Part shown: in pieces, positions 1 through 10,674 of the stretch
How the letters are laid out: every line of letters starts with the position of its first letter
Position numbering within the stretch: the stretch's first letter is position 1
Assembly (NCBI RefSeq): GCF_947172395.1
Contig: NC_069092.1
Coordinates: 7,795,418 to 7,859,417 of the forward strand
Reading direction: 5' to 3'
Source: Bicyclus anynana
Taxonomy: Eukaryota > Arthropoda > Insecta > Lepidoptera > Nymphalidae
Length of the DNA: 64,000 bases
Notes under the pieces: model-generated
The model's input: the letters and a program-made list of their open reading frames with translations, nothing else
The model's database searches: none
What the model was told of the DNA's origin: nothing
Translations under genes and position numbers: made by a program

Positions 1-941
1 AAACCTCATAAATTATGTTATTATATCAACCTAATATCTAAGTTGTGCGTAAAACATTGATATAGTGACGCTGTAAACTCGTTGAAATCTTTCATATGGA
101 ACGAATGCTTATTCACGTACTACATCTAACTGTTATAATGTAATGAGCAAATTACACATATAAAATACTCTTACATTATAATGTATCCATTACTATAACT
201 GTTAATGTTAGTTTTTAATTTATTCTAATGAAATTAAAAACTATTAAAATTATTTTATTTTAAAATTAAGTAAGAGATGAATTTTTGAATTTTTGATGAA
301 TGGTCATTCTATTTATTGTATGCAATGGTTTAGATTATAAAAAGTTTTAAAAAATTTACAAATGCAGTCATAAATATTTCTTAAAGATAGTGAATTATAC
401 TTTATTAAACCGTCAAAGATTCACATGCTCGTGTTAATTTTATTTAGCGTTCCGTTTTTATTTTTTGTTCTTATTAAAAGAAACAGAACTTGAAAAAATG
501 TTCCCTTGCACAATAAATCGTTTGTAACTTAAGGTGAAGAAACTTAATATAAATCGACAAAAAGTTTTCCTGGAATGAAATAAAGCACTGAATGGCTTTA
601 TATAGCGCAATGGTTGTAAATTCATAAATCCGCTCTTCCCTGAGACCTTGTTTTATATAACATTTGCTCTATTTGGTTTCTTCTTTTTTTTTAGTAATTT
701 CTAGTTGTTCGTTCGTTGTGTTAAATAATCTCATTATTAATGCTTTACAGGTATATAATAGACTTTCATTAAATTTTTAATAAAGTTTTGACTTTCTTAT
801 GGTTTCTCTACTTGTAATTTGTCAGTTATTATTTTTAATCTACACTAGTATTAAGAGGAATGATTTGTATTTTTGTATGTAATGAATAAACTCAAAATTA
901 CTTGAGTTATTTGTTATTATTACTATTATTTATCCCCGTAT
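1..941. other. AT-rich non-coding stretch, no feature
   Basis: Very AT-rich sequence with poly-A and poly-T tracts. No open frame of useful length, no tRNA-like boxes and no recognisable repeat were seen. Confidence 0.6.
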
Positions 942-998
942 TGCCCGTATAAATAGGAACTATGCGGATGAAACCGCGAGGATCTGCTAGAGTTTTGT
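942..998 (-). repeat. Family T fragment (5' end, degraded)
   Basis: The string gatgaaaccgcgaggatctg followed by ctag resembles the reverse complement of the family T start (ctagc-gacgccgcgcggtt-acccgc), with the accompanying ccccgta block. Only about 55 bp remain. The call rests on similarity to the longer copies at 5603-5816 and 54497-54676. Confidence 0.5.
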
Positions 999-2340
999 AA
1001 TATAAAATTTGAAGGGTTCTGTCTGAAAAATTCTTAGTTTCAACTTTGAGTAGCCTGTATAGTACGTGCGATTGCAGTGAAACAGCGTAAATTTTCTGAC
1101 TGGTTTATAAAAGTTCATATTTTGAGTTTACGTGCTATTCATTTATCTATCTATTATCTATATGTACATATATAGTAGTATATTACTAAAGTTATTTTAA
1201 ATAAGTTCTCTATTTAATTGCAACAGAGATGTACTCCGGAGTTTAGACTGATTTATCGTGGTTATCTGAGAATAGGTAGCTTGAAGTGCACTGGAGCCTA
1301 TCAATCTCACACACGATCGGAGTGCGCCGAGATGAGCAAAAACCCTCGCAAACCCCTAACGGTATCACTCGTTATGTTTCTTTTTGATCTGTATATTATA
1401 CCTTGGATTTATATTGTCGGAGAATATTACAGTTTGCTTTATATTTCTAATTAAATATTAATTTCATTTCCTCTTCGAAGTAATCTTTGTTAATGTTGTT
1501 TTTTCTTACGTTCTGAGTTCTAACTGAAATTGCAGAATTTTGTATTATAATGTACAATTACAGTCAACTATTAATTCAATTTTAAATTTGCATTTTCTAT
1601 AAAGGGTTACATTTATTATATTATGTAAAACTGAATGGATCGCATAATGTTATCCCTTCAGCAAATCTACTCTTCTAGGCTAATGTCATATTTATTATAA
1701 TTACATTTTATAAAACTAGCTAACACCTGACATACAAACCTTAAATCTAATTAAATTAGAAATCGTATTTTAAATGTTTTACTTGTGATTATTATTATAT
1801 TTGTTAGTAAATTTTCCTTTAATTACAAATTTGAAAATGAGAGAATAGCTTATACCCACCACACCTCTCAACTTCAAGTCGGCGGGCTACGGCCAAAACG
1901 CTTATAATAATATTTTAAAATATTTATTTTGTTGCATGTTTAGTTTCAAATTTATAATTATAGTTAACCAATTTCCTTGAAAATTTTTATGTGACCTACT
2001 TTGAAATGCAAACAATTTTACAAAGTTATTGAAGCTTTTACTAGTAAAAAATATTTCTCTGTTCTTATTCATGTTCTTGTTCATTAATATGTATAAATTA
2101 TAGAATGATATCTCTATTATCCAGTAGTAGGAAGAGTGGTTCTTACTTAGCTACCGCGGCTTGGCATAAAATATTTATAGACTAGTTGTAGGACAGGTCA
2201 TGCTGGTCAATCCCGCCCTATTTGTAATGTTATTCGAGTAAAAAGTTCTTATTTTTATCTGTTAATAGTATCGATGTTTCGCAAACATTTCATTTCGTAT
2301 TACTACACTCACCTATTTATAGCGATAGAAGGCCTAAAAA
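999..2340. other. Non-coding stretch, no supported gene
   Basis: AT-rich DNA. Short open frames at 1218-1454 (+) and 1902-2084 (-) have no domain signature and low-complexity AT-driven composition. No repeat was recognised. Confidence 0.5.
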
Positions 2341-2745
2341 GGATTTTTTCAGGAGTCAGCGTCACGTGACAGTTCAAACAAATTTCAACACCCAGTTCAT
2401 GAACTTTTCACTGTTCGTATATCACAGGCGGCACAGTCCTCGTAATACGCGTGCTGTCGATCGCGAGCCTAGTGTCGCGGCCACTCTCGACGAGACACTG
2501 AACTTGCAGCTCTGCGCCCCAACGGTTATAACATAACACGTCTGACGTAACCTTAACCTTGCAAGAAGAAGAGGAACGAGCCGCCGAAGGACGGAGAGAG
2601 AGAGCGATAAACCGAGAGAAAGGGAGAGATGGCCGGACGTCGCGGCGGTCGGCGCGAGCGATGGAGCCGCGGACACCGCTCGCCGTGCGCGACTCCGCCG
2701 ATACCGATCTGCCCTTGCGACTCCTCGTTATATTGATCTAAATGG
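2341..2745. promoter_or_regulatory. CpG-rich island with E-box and GAGA tract; candidate promoter or first exon
   Basis: Seen: the perfect 10-bp palindrome GTCACGTGAC at 2361-2370 (E-box core CACGTG). A block much richer in G, C and CpG than its surroundings runs from about 2425 to 2715, with GAGAGAGAGAG at 2594-2604. Known: CACGTG sites bind bHLH factors, and GAGA tracts bind GAGA-factor-like proteins in insects. Inferred: an insect promoter or 5' untranslated exon, probably reading rightward. Short frames exist on both strands (for example from the ATGs at 2630 and 2660 on the plus strand), but none shows a domain or a convincing splice donor, so no CDS is called. It could instead be an old, CpG-rich transposon piece. 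Confidence 0.3.
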
Positions 2746-3024
2746 CCTTCACACTTATCGTTTATTTGTTTCATGATAATCTGCGTGGACGAAGTTGTCA
2801 ATTTATAAACCAACTACTTAAGCCTGTCACTTGTAGCTAGAAACTTTTTGTAATTATCTTACAGAGATAAGGACAATTTTAAAAGAAGCATTATAAAGAA
2901 AGCTACAGAAAAATCCTTACATGATTTTTTTAAAATCCAAACTTGAATGTCTAATCCTTCATGTATCTCTCCTTCGCCATTGTTTTTAGATTTACTATTG
3001 TTATTAGATAGCCAGAGCGAGTTA

Positions 3025-3185
3025 AATTGGGTGACTAGCAGACCCTCCGCGTATTTAACGACGTGTTTTCCATTTCCGTGGGATTTCGGGGATAAAATAA
3101 AGCCTATGTTAGTCGCTAAAAAAGTACTTTTCCGTTGGTGGAAGAATTTTTAAAATCGGACCAGTAGTTTCGAAGCCAGATATTG
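3025..3185 (+). repeat. Family T fragment, old copy
   Basis: The order tgactagcaga-ccgcg, ccgtgggatttcgggga, taaaataaagcctatg, then tttttaaaatcggaccagta matches the order of blocks in the fuller T copy at 5603-5816. It is diverged and has lost its 3' end. Confidence 0.55.
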
Positions 3186-3811
3186 ATAATAATAACCGTG
3201 ACTGAAGGCTTATCGTCCTCTTTTCAGGACAGTGACGTATCATCAAGAACTTCCTGACTTCGGGCTGCTAAGAATTTCTCGGACGAAAGGACCGTTGAAT
3301 ATTTTATAGTCTGACCCTGACTGACCCTGAACCTTGAGATTTGGTGTCGTATGTACAAATCAATAATCCAAACGAAACACACAGTTGAAGCCTTAATTTA
3401 TATACTATTCGATCTAATTAGTTTCTCGCTTTTTTCCACAGTACCGTAAAGTAAGGTCCTAAAGAATATGCTCAGGTTTTATTTGCTCTAATTACTATGT
3501 CACTTTTTTACCACAGAATAGAAACGCATCTTGGGGATCTACGCCGTTACGTAATCAACATCCCTAGACACGTACTAAGTGGTTTGGTTCCTCGTTCCAA
3601 ATAAGCACTGAAATTACCTGGAATGTCCTTCCATTTTCTTTTTTCCGCAACACCTATATCATGGGTATTATTGATTCAAGAGTGAGACCTTCTAGACAAG
3701 CCTATGCGACTTCGTATCACGATGTCCTGGTATCTTGTCCTGGATTACGCTATGACTTTTTTTTCATCTTTAATAAAATTTCCAATACGAGCTCGGGGTT
3801 GTGTAGCTTTT

Positions 3812-3978
3812 TTTTTAAAGAATATTTGCCATTTATCTCTTTAAAGATGACAAATAATCCCGTTCCCCTCTCATTCGTCGGAAAAACTGTGTTAAACGAT
3901 AATAGTCACGCGAGCGGGGATTGAACCACCACCTCTCGTTGGTCCGGCCCATTTACCACTGAGATATTGAGGCTTCAA
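3812..3978 (-). mobile_element. SINE-C copy, degraded
   Basis: On the minus strand it reads from the tRNA-like head (reverse of ttaccactgagatattgagg) through a B-box-like segment (reverse of cggggattgaaccaccacc). It then runs to a body with the reverse of cccgttcccctctcattcgt and a short poly-A end (ttttttttt at 3811-3819). Other copies are at 27062-27245, 37355-37540 and 40941-41225. No target-site duplication was identified. Confidence 0.55.
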
Positions 3979-4422
3979 GTTGGCTATGCCTCAGAGAGCT
4001 GTTAATCTTTTGGACCCGGTTATTATCATTACCATCTGATAGTGATCGTCACAGAGTAAAAATTCATCAACCTTACTTATCTCACCAACTCGCATTGAAG
4101 CAGCGTGTTGGGCCTAACCTTTAAATCCTATCTATTTTAGGGCCATTAAAATAGTGTAGTAAACTGATAGTGTTTCATCAAAACAAGCTCATTTTACCAT
4201 ATCCTGTATTGTCGTTGTTGCCGACGTCACTGACACCGACAACCACGTCCACTGCAAAAAGCGTCCGATTAAGATAAACTCACATAAAATTTCGAAATCA
4301 AACTACTGCTTTCAAACATCGAATAGGTACATACTTGCATTTACTTAATTTTCAAAAAATTTATTACCACGTCTCTTCTAGTTGAAAATTTAGACATTTA
4401 GACCAAATAAATAAACAATTGA
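3979..4422. other. Non-coding stretch, no feature
   Basis: Mixed-composition DNA without long frames or recognised repeats. It may be the body of an element whose right terminus lies at 4423-4452. Confidence 0.4.
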
Positions 4423-4452
4423 GAACCTCCTCCTTTTTGAAGTCGGTTAAGA
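4423..4452 (-). repeat. MITE-P terminus
   Basis: Contains gagaacctcctcctttttga then agtcggttaa. This is the reverse complement of the MITE-P start (ttaaccgacttc, then aaggaggaggttctc) seen at 8331-8361, 34709-34760 and 36885-36920. A matching left end was not found. Confidence 0.6.
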
Positions 4453-5602
4453 ATTAAAGCTCAAACCAACCAAGTAGGTCACATGACTGTAAAGTTTGTT
4501 TCTAAAAGCTCAGTTAACCGTAAACTATTGATTTTAAATATGTACCTACTAACTACAGGTCACAAGGTCATTATTATCCGCTATTTTAAGTGTTTGATTT
4601 TCAATATCGGTAAGTTTTTTATAAACGTAAAAGTGTATTGAAAAATAAAATGTAATAATTAAATTATATTAATATTTTCTTTCCATTTAAAAAAGAAAGA
4701 AAGAAAGAATAGTTTATTCAGAATACACATCATACAAAGAAAAGAGAGAAAAAAAAAAAACAATAATTAAAATACATTGCAACTTACATGATGTGATCCT
4801 AAAAGGGTCTCCACTAAGCATATTGCTGTGTCCGTGGGGACACCGCGCTTTTATTATATTTAATCTTATATTTAAAAATTAGTATCTTGATCTTGATTAG
4901 TAGGTAGTCTTGATATAGGGAAGATTTTAGAGTGAAGTTGGCGGACAAACTGCTTTGGTCTGCAAAATCCTTATTTATGTTTATATCGTTGTGATGTACA
5001 ACAAAATTATAATCTCAAGAGTGTTCAGTGGGCTAGAGAGAGATTCCTGTATCAATCAGACTGAGTTTGCTGTGGGCTCTTCTCGGACTAAGGCGCGCAA
5101 CTTTCTGAACTTTAATCTTAAGTTTTCGACTTTAATTCCAACAACCTCACGTTTCAAAAGTACTAAACTAAGCCTAATTTATATCAATGAATACTTTAAC
5201 TTTGAATCCCCTATTTATGCAATTGTCCATTGTGCAGCTTAGTTCATTTTCTTGACGTGTTATAAAAAATCATTATTGTCGATTGATTGCATCGTAAAGT
5301 TCGTTCTCAAGACCATTCACTGCTTCATACATAATAATTATGTGGTAGATTCTTATTTCCCATCGTATTTTTCGATTCTTTGCTAATTAGGCCTGTCTAT
5401 GTCTATAAAATTCTTAAGCTTCTATCATCTTTATGGTGCCTGCACATTACAGCTTTTATAATCTCGATACACTTACTCGTATTTATTATAATTAACATAA
5501 TTACAATGTTAGAGGTGTATGAACCAATCATAACATTGTGAATTAATTTATGCATATGGGTTGTCCATTTTATTTTGAATCCAGTGTATACTTATGAAAT
5601 TA
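4453..5602. other. Non-coding stretch with a short GAAA-type run
   Basis: AT-rich DNA. A purine-rich low-complexity run (aaagaaagaaagaaag) lies near 4692-4760. The open frame at 4955-5242 (+) has no domain features and no coding context. Confidence 0.5.
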
Positions 5603-5816
5603 CTAGCTGACGCCGCGCGGTTATACCCGCGTGGTTCCCGTTCCCGTAGGAATATGAGGATAATATATAGCCTATAGCCTTCCTCGATAAATGGGCTATC
5701 TAACACAGAAAGAATTTTTCAAATCGGACCAGTAGTTCCTAAGATTAGCGCGTTCAATCAATCAAACAAACAAACAAACAAACAAACTCTTCAGCTTTAT
5801 TATATTAGTATAGATA
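5603..5816 (+). mobile_element. Family T, nearly full dispersed repeat
   Basis: It runs from ctagctgacgccgcgcggtt through a block that may fold (ccgcgtggttcccgttccc) and gcctatagccttcctcgata. It continues through atcggaccagtagtt, a (caaa)n run at 5763-5786, and the end attagtatagat. This layout recurs at 16925-17106, 32115-32293, 54497-54676 and elsewhere. I recognise the type as a common lepidopteran dispersed element, but I cannot say whether it is a non-LTR retroelement 3' end or a Helitron-like element. Confidence 0.7.
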
Positions 5817-5859
5817 TGTACTTAACTTTCTTAACGTAATTTACGCCGAACGGTCGTCT

Positions 5860-6096
5860 AAAGTTGACGGGCCGCGTGGCGCAGTAAGTAGTGACTCTGC
5901 TTTCTGCATTCACGGCCGTGGGTTCGATTCCCACAACTGAAAAATATTCGTATGATGAGCAAGTATTTATGTATAGTATATAAATATATATGATAAAATT
6001 CGCTATCTTAGTATCCATAACACAAAGGTATAAAGCTTACATAGGGCTAGGTAGTGATGTGTGTTTTGCTTTTGTGCAAGTATATTAAAGTATTTT
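5860..6096 (+). mobile_element. SINE-E, tRNA-derived
   Basis: The head has a tRNA-like A box (tggcgcagtaagtagtgac) and a near-perfect B box (ggttcgattcc), followed by cacaactgaaaaatattcgt and a body ending in gtagtgatgtgtgttttgc. Known: this head-body layout is common in lepidopteran SINEs. It is not a functional tRNA gene, because the head cannot close an acceptor stem and continues into the SINE body. A partial body fragment is at 29760-29840. Confidence 0.65.
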
Positions 6097-7336
6097 TTGT
6101 ATCACTCGGAAACAATACTTTTTTCTGGATAAGGAGGTTCGTCGTGTATTTATCCATACACCTGAAAATTACGACGTGTTTAAATGCAAATTCTCGTCAT
6201 TGTCGGTTGGTTAATAAAATATAACTTATAATGTTTCTTTATAGGTTAGGTTAAAGAACTGCCAAAAAAATTTCGCATTTCTAGCATAAAAGTTACAATT
6301 GATTAGTCTGTTTGTGAAGGATTTCGCTCCGGTCAATAAATTAATTTGCATATTACCAATTAAAAAACATAATGTACCCAAATAACTCAAAGAACGAGTT
6401 ACGAGCATCTGAGTTTCTAATGTAAATTATTTTCGATCGATAAGTAGCGAATTCTGTTAATTACCAAGACCGTTATATAATAAAAGTATACTGTATAGAT
6501 CGAATCAGGAAAACCTAGTGAATATTTATAACGTATCTAAATGTATCTTCATATAAAGCGATCCTTGCACTATTTTTTTTATCTTAATAGTGTATCGTCA
6601 AAACTTTAATACATTTAAGCATAATATGCTTTTAATGTAAATGTTTTAACTGTGCGAAACCAAAAATTTCGCCTTTACGACATCGTTCCTAAAATAGTCA
6701 TAGCGTAGATTAGCTTTCTTCGTTTTTCAACGTTTTGAAGAGATTAAGGAGTGTATCAATTAGCAGTGGTGTCTCTCACTAGTTTGTCACTCGTTTTGGT
6801 CGCTCCTTATATATCACGTTATGATATATTATAAGTAATTTATACACTCCAAACTACAGGTTAGACTACTAGGAATTAAGCGTATAAAATTAATGTACCT
6901 AATAAAAGAAAAAACTGTTCTTGTTAATTTAAAATTCACCACCGTAGTTCAACACCGTTGTCTCATTTACATTTCTTTAATTGATTGTAATAAGTAGCTT
7001 TCTTATCCAAATAAAATATCGCAATAATAAGAAGTTAGTAAGGTAACAAAGACATACCCGTAACTAAGAATCTGGCCTGATGTAAACATTGTTCCATAAT
7101 GATCCAGAATTCTTATTAGAGGTGGCTAAAGTTTCTGTTTGTCGCCGATACTTATTGGTTGCTTGCGTAACTGTATTTGCCAATGGGTAAAGTTGTCAAG
7201 TTGAATAAGTCAAAGCAAAGCCTTAGATCCGCTAGTATCATTATAAATAAAACCGAAAAGTACATCTACAAATATTATTGCATATTTTAGCACGAAGATT
7301 AAATAAAATACCCGTTAATTTCACTCGGTAAATACA
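6097..7336. other. Non-coding stretch, no feature
   Basis: AT-rich DNA without recognised repeats. The small minus-strand frame at 6226-6408 has no supporting features. Confidence 0.5.
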
Positions 7337-7644
7337 ATAAAAATTTTAATAAAAAAAATTCAACCGACTTCCAACTCAAAAAATAACTTTAACTAAAAAG
7401 CAAAAAATAACATCCTACTTATGTGCTACCTTCTGATCAGTTTGAAGGCGGTGCCAAGCCGTTTAAACTACAAAATTTCTGTGGTTATTCCAGAAACAGC
7501 TTTAATTAAAACACGACACTGGCTTGGCACCGCCTTCAAACTGATCAGAAGGTAGCACATAAGTAGGATGTTATTTTTTGCTTTTTAGTTAAAGTTATTT
7601 TTTGAGTTGGAAGTCGGTTGAATTTTTTTTATTAAAATTTTTAT
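7337..7644. repeat. Perfect 124-bp inverted repeat with 60-bp spacer
   Basis: Base-by-base reading shows 7337-7460 and 7521-7644 are exact reverse complements, separated by 7461-7520. The arms contain the MITE-P terminal motif (caaccgacttcc and ggaagtcggttg) and also extend about 24 bp outside it into the AT-rich flank. So this is an inverted duplication of an element end plus flank, not just a pair of transposon termini. A transcript across it would form a long perfect hairpin. Confidence 0.95.
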
Positions 7645-8370
7645 TTTTTTATTTTTAGTGTTAGCATACCCACTGCGTGTGTACAGTCACAACCTATCTA
7701 AGTGGAAAGTTCTTATGAATACAAAATTATCAAGTCCAAACACAAGGTAGCTACTGTGAGCCGTCGAGGAGTTCTCTTCACTGTGCTTCGTCTTCATCAC
7801 CAGACCCTTAATACAGTCGCCATCCATCTTGGTGGAAAGTTCTCATCAATACAAATTTATCAAGTCCAAACACAAGGTAGCTACTGTGAACCGTCGAGGA
7901 GTTCTCTTCACTGTCCCTTGTCTTCATCATCAGACCCTTAATACAGTCACAACCCATATAGGTGGAAAGTACTCATCAATACAAATTAATCAAGCCCAAA
8001 CAAAAGGTGGCTGCTGTAAATCCTTGACGAGTTCCATCGTCTGTGTTTCGGCTCCATCATCAGATCAACTCCAAACCTTCATAAAGTTGTAGTGGTTTAA
8101 AATACCTTATGGAAACACTAACAAACGTAGTCGCCGTCTCTACAACTTTCGAAAGTTCCCCTCAATTTCTCCAGGATGTCATCATCAGATCCTGACATGA
8201 AAAAAATGGGACCACCCTGGAAGTAAACCCTACAGAACAAAAAAAGAATTTTCAAAATCGGTCCACAATTGACGGAATTATCGCTGGACATACATAAAAA
8301 AAAAAAAAAAAAACATACATACAGCCGAACGTAGAACCTCCTCCTTTTTGGAAGTCGGTTAAAAATTCAC
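7350..8370. mobile_element. Composite MITE-P-type element with internal tandem repeats
   Basis: The left motif caaccgacttcc (from 7361) and the right motif ggaagtcggtta (ending 8361) form inverted termini. The interior carries the inverted repeat, the 130-bp tandem array and an A-rich run at about 8293-8313, followed by cagccgaacgtagaacctcc. No transposase frame is present, so it is non-autonomous. It may be one element or a merger of two. The right terminus is followed by TTAA-like sequence. Confidence 0.5.
7686..8075 (+). repeat. Three tandem 130-bp units
   Basis: Units begin at 7686, 7816 and 7946. Each carries gtggaaagt, then atcaagtccaaacacaagg (slightly changed in unit 3), then a gacgagttc/gaggagttc block and tcatcatcagaccc. 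Units 1 and 2 are very similar and unit 3 is more diverged. A weak fourth copy may continue to about 8200. Two short frames (7702-7941 and 7829-8092) stay open across the units, but they repeat because the DNA repeats and are not called genes. Confidence 0.85.
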
Positions 8371-9002
8371 GGAACTACGCTGTTAGATTAATATTTATGG
8401 TCTAACGAGCGCGATATGTCGCAAAGTTTGTGCTAATAACTGGTTGATATGAATTTGTCGTATTTCAGTACAAAATAATCTTTCAGACAAGTACTGTATA
8501 CATTATAACCTGCAGATTGTGTTGCGAGCTATTGTTTTAGATATGAAAACCGAACTACGTACCTAATTTAAATAACAAATCTCTGCACCACGCAACAAAT
8601 AATACATAGCTACTCTGTTGATTTTGTGACAATCATAAATAAAAATAAATCAATCAGAAAAACCCTTCTAATTGACTTTTTTTGCTAAATATTAGGAGAA
8701 TTTTATTTAAAGTTGTTAATGAAACGTCTTACTAATTTACTAAGAAAAGATCGGCACGTACCTATATGCAAATGCTTGTTTATATTTTATTTAAATTTTA
8801 AACTTGTTAATTAGCTTTCATTAATTATATTATCTCCTCTAAATTATAATCTATATATTTAAAAACAATGTCCACTGCCGCTTCAGTGTGTCAGTATATT
8901 GTAAAGGACAATTGAACGGATTTTCAGGCTGTTTTTATCAATAGATAAAGATAACCTACAATAAGATCATCTATGCTCAGTTCTGTATTCTACATTTATA
9001 AT
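8371..9002. other. Non-coding stretch, no feature
   Basis: AT-rich DNA with no recognised repeat or frame. Confidence 0.5.
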
Positions 9003-9323
9003 CATCATTATCAACCCATATTTAGGTCACTGCTGAGCACGAATCCTCTCAGAATGAGAGGGGTTAGGCCAATAGTCCACCACGCTGGGCCGGTGCGGAT
9101 TGGCAGACTTCTCACACAGATAATTAAATAAATTCTCAGGTATGCAGGTTTCCTCACGATGTTTTTCCTTCACAGTTTAAGACATGTGATATTTAATTTT
9201 TTTAAACGTTCGAAACTGAAAAGTTGGAGGTGCATGTCCCGGACCGAGTTACACCCTCCGAAACCTACACCCTCCGAAATCGGAGATCAAGGTCAAGAAG
9301 AGATCCACTGGTCTATCACGGCT
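9003..9323 (-). mobile_element. SINE-A, nearly full length
   Basis: On the minus strand it runs from the head (reverse of ctatcacggctc) through the body, including the reverse of gatgtttttccttcac and ctcagaatgagaggggttag, to the tail that reads tcatcattatcaaccc. A 10-bp imperfect target-site duplication is possible: catttataat at 8993-9002 and catttgtaat at 9329-9338. The segment next to the B box is locally duplicated (caccctccgaaa twice, near 9250-9275), which disrupts the promoter. Confidence 0.8.
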
Positions 9324-10625
9324 CTCATCATTTGTAATAGATATGTATTTATATAAATAACAAACACTAATTATTTGTGTGGCAAGGATTCAAAGATGGG
9401 TTTAGTTAAATCTTAAAACGTTTGCTCTATATATCTTAAGTAACTAGTATGTGATAGCTATTATTAACATTGACACTGCAGGCATTGCACAGGCTCTGCG
9501 TCGCATAAAACATGCAGGTTTCCTTCGTAACTAACTACTGTTACTATTTCCTTTATGATGTGTACCCCGTACATTCACACGCTTTGAGCTCCATTTAAAT
9601 CAACGCATAATCATAAATTTTTTACACACTGAACCAGGAAATATAATTCTAGTGTAGGTACAATAAAATAAAAACAGGAGAGGACTTGATGCCGTGTCAG
9701 TATGAGTTTTAATTTATCTCTTCAGATCCACATCTACTATTTTATTTGTACATAATGTGAAGGAATCAAGTTTTCAAATTAATAGTGTGATTATAGTGGT
9801 TATCGTAGGCTATTTTTTACCATCTGGCATCTCAAATCTCTATGTTGCATGAAATCTTGAACTCATCAATCTCTCTCGACCCCACTTTATAATGACTTGT
9901 TTGTTAACCATTAATTGATATACGGCCACCAATTAGACTATTAATTTGGTCTAAAAGTACTCATTAAATCGTTATTTTTTTATATATATTTCTTATACGA
10001 AACACCTTTATATAGAATCAATTAAACGAGTAAAAATTACAACTTGTACAAAAAAACTATGATGAAACATAACTTCGAACACCGATTACTACTTACCATT
10101 TAAATAAGACTAAGGTAATTTAGAGCTGGCTTAAAATTAGCATACTAAACAAATTCTTCAGATAGTTAATTTTTTGCGTGTTTTAATCCTTTTTTTTTTG
10201 CTTCCATCAACTGTGTGTAAGTGGGGTTATTATAGGGTGAAAACTGTAATAGGCCTTCATTTAACATGCACATTACGACAGCACATACTTCAGCATAAAT
10301 GAAATGGTATGATTATTTGTGATATTTTTTATTTTATAAAGTAAAAATATCAGCGGCGTAATTGAATTTATTTCTTCCAAGTAGATAATTCTTCGACGTT
10401 CGACATTGAAGCCTTGTTAGAGGCTATTATGATAGGGCGATTATGTATTCTTTCGCTTTGCTATTTTAACTGTATTCAAGAAACGTTTATAGTTTAAGAA
10501 TACATACCTACCTACATTTTACATTTTTTTTAAAGAAATAAATACATATAAGCTCATTTAATTTTATTTTTCTTTCCTGCCAGTTACAAGAAAAAGTTTC
10601 TTAATATTTTATATTTCTGTTACTC
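9324..10625. other. Non-coding stretch, no feature
   Basis: AT-rich DNA with poly-T runs. No frames with domain features and no recognised repeat. Confidence 0.5.
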
Positions 10626-10674
10626 TAGCTACAAGCGTCTCTTAATTTTATAAATTAAGAGACGCTTGTAGCTA
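10626..10674. repeat. Perfect 23-bp palindrome arms, 3-bp spacer
   Basis: 10626-10648 and 10652-10674 are exact reverse complements around tat. The arms contain acaagcgtctcttaattt. An A-rich stretch with repeated aactaaataaa follows (10675-10715). Confidence 0.95.

Noticed and set aside
2422..2813. Overlapping short frames in the CpG-rich island
   Set aside because: Frames on both strands come from GC-rich composition. None has a domain, and the Leu/Ser- or Arg-rich peptides reflect the GAGA tract.
5866..5940. Possible tRNA gene
   Set aside because: A and B boxes are present, but the acceptor stem does not close and the sequence runs into a SINE body.
7686..8075. Direct repeats that could look like a CRISPR array
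   Set aside because: Units are 130 bp and nearly continuous, with no short repeat/unique spacer alternation, and the DNA is eukaryotic.
7702..8092. Two overlapping frames with repeated peptide units
   Set aside because: The peptides repeat because the DNA is a 130-bp tandem array inside a non-autonomous element. No start context, domain or splice evidence.
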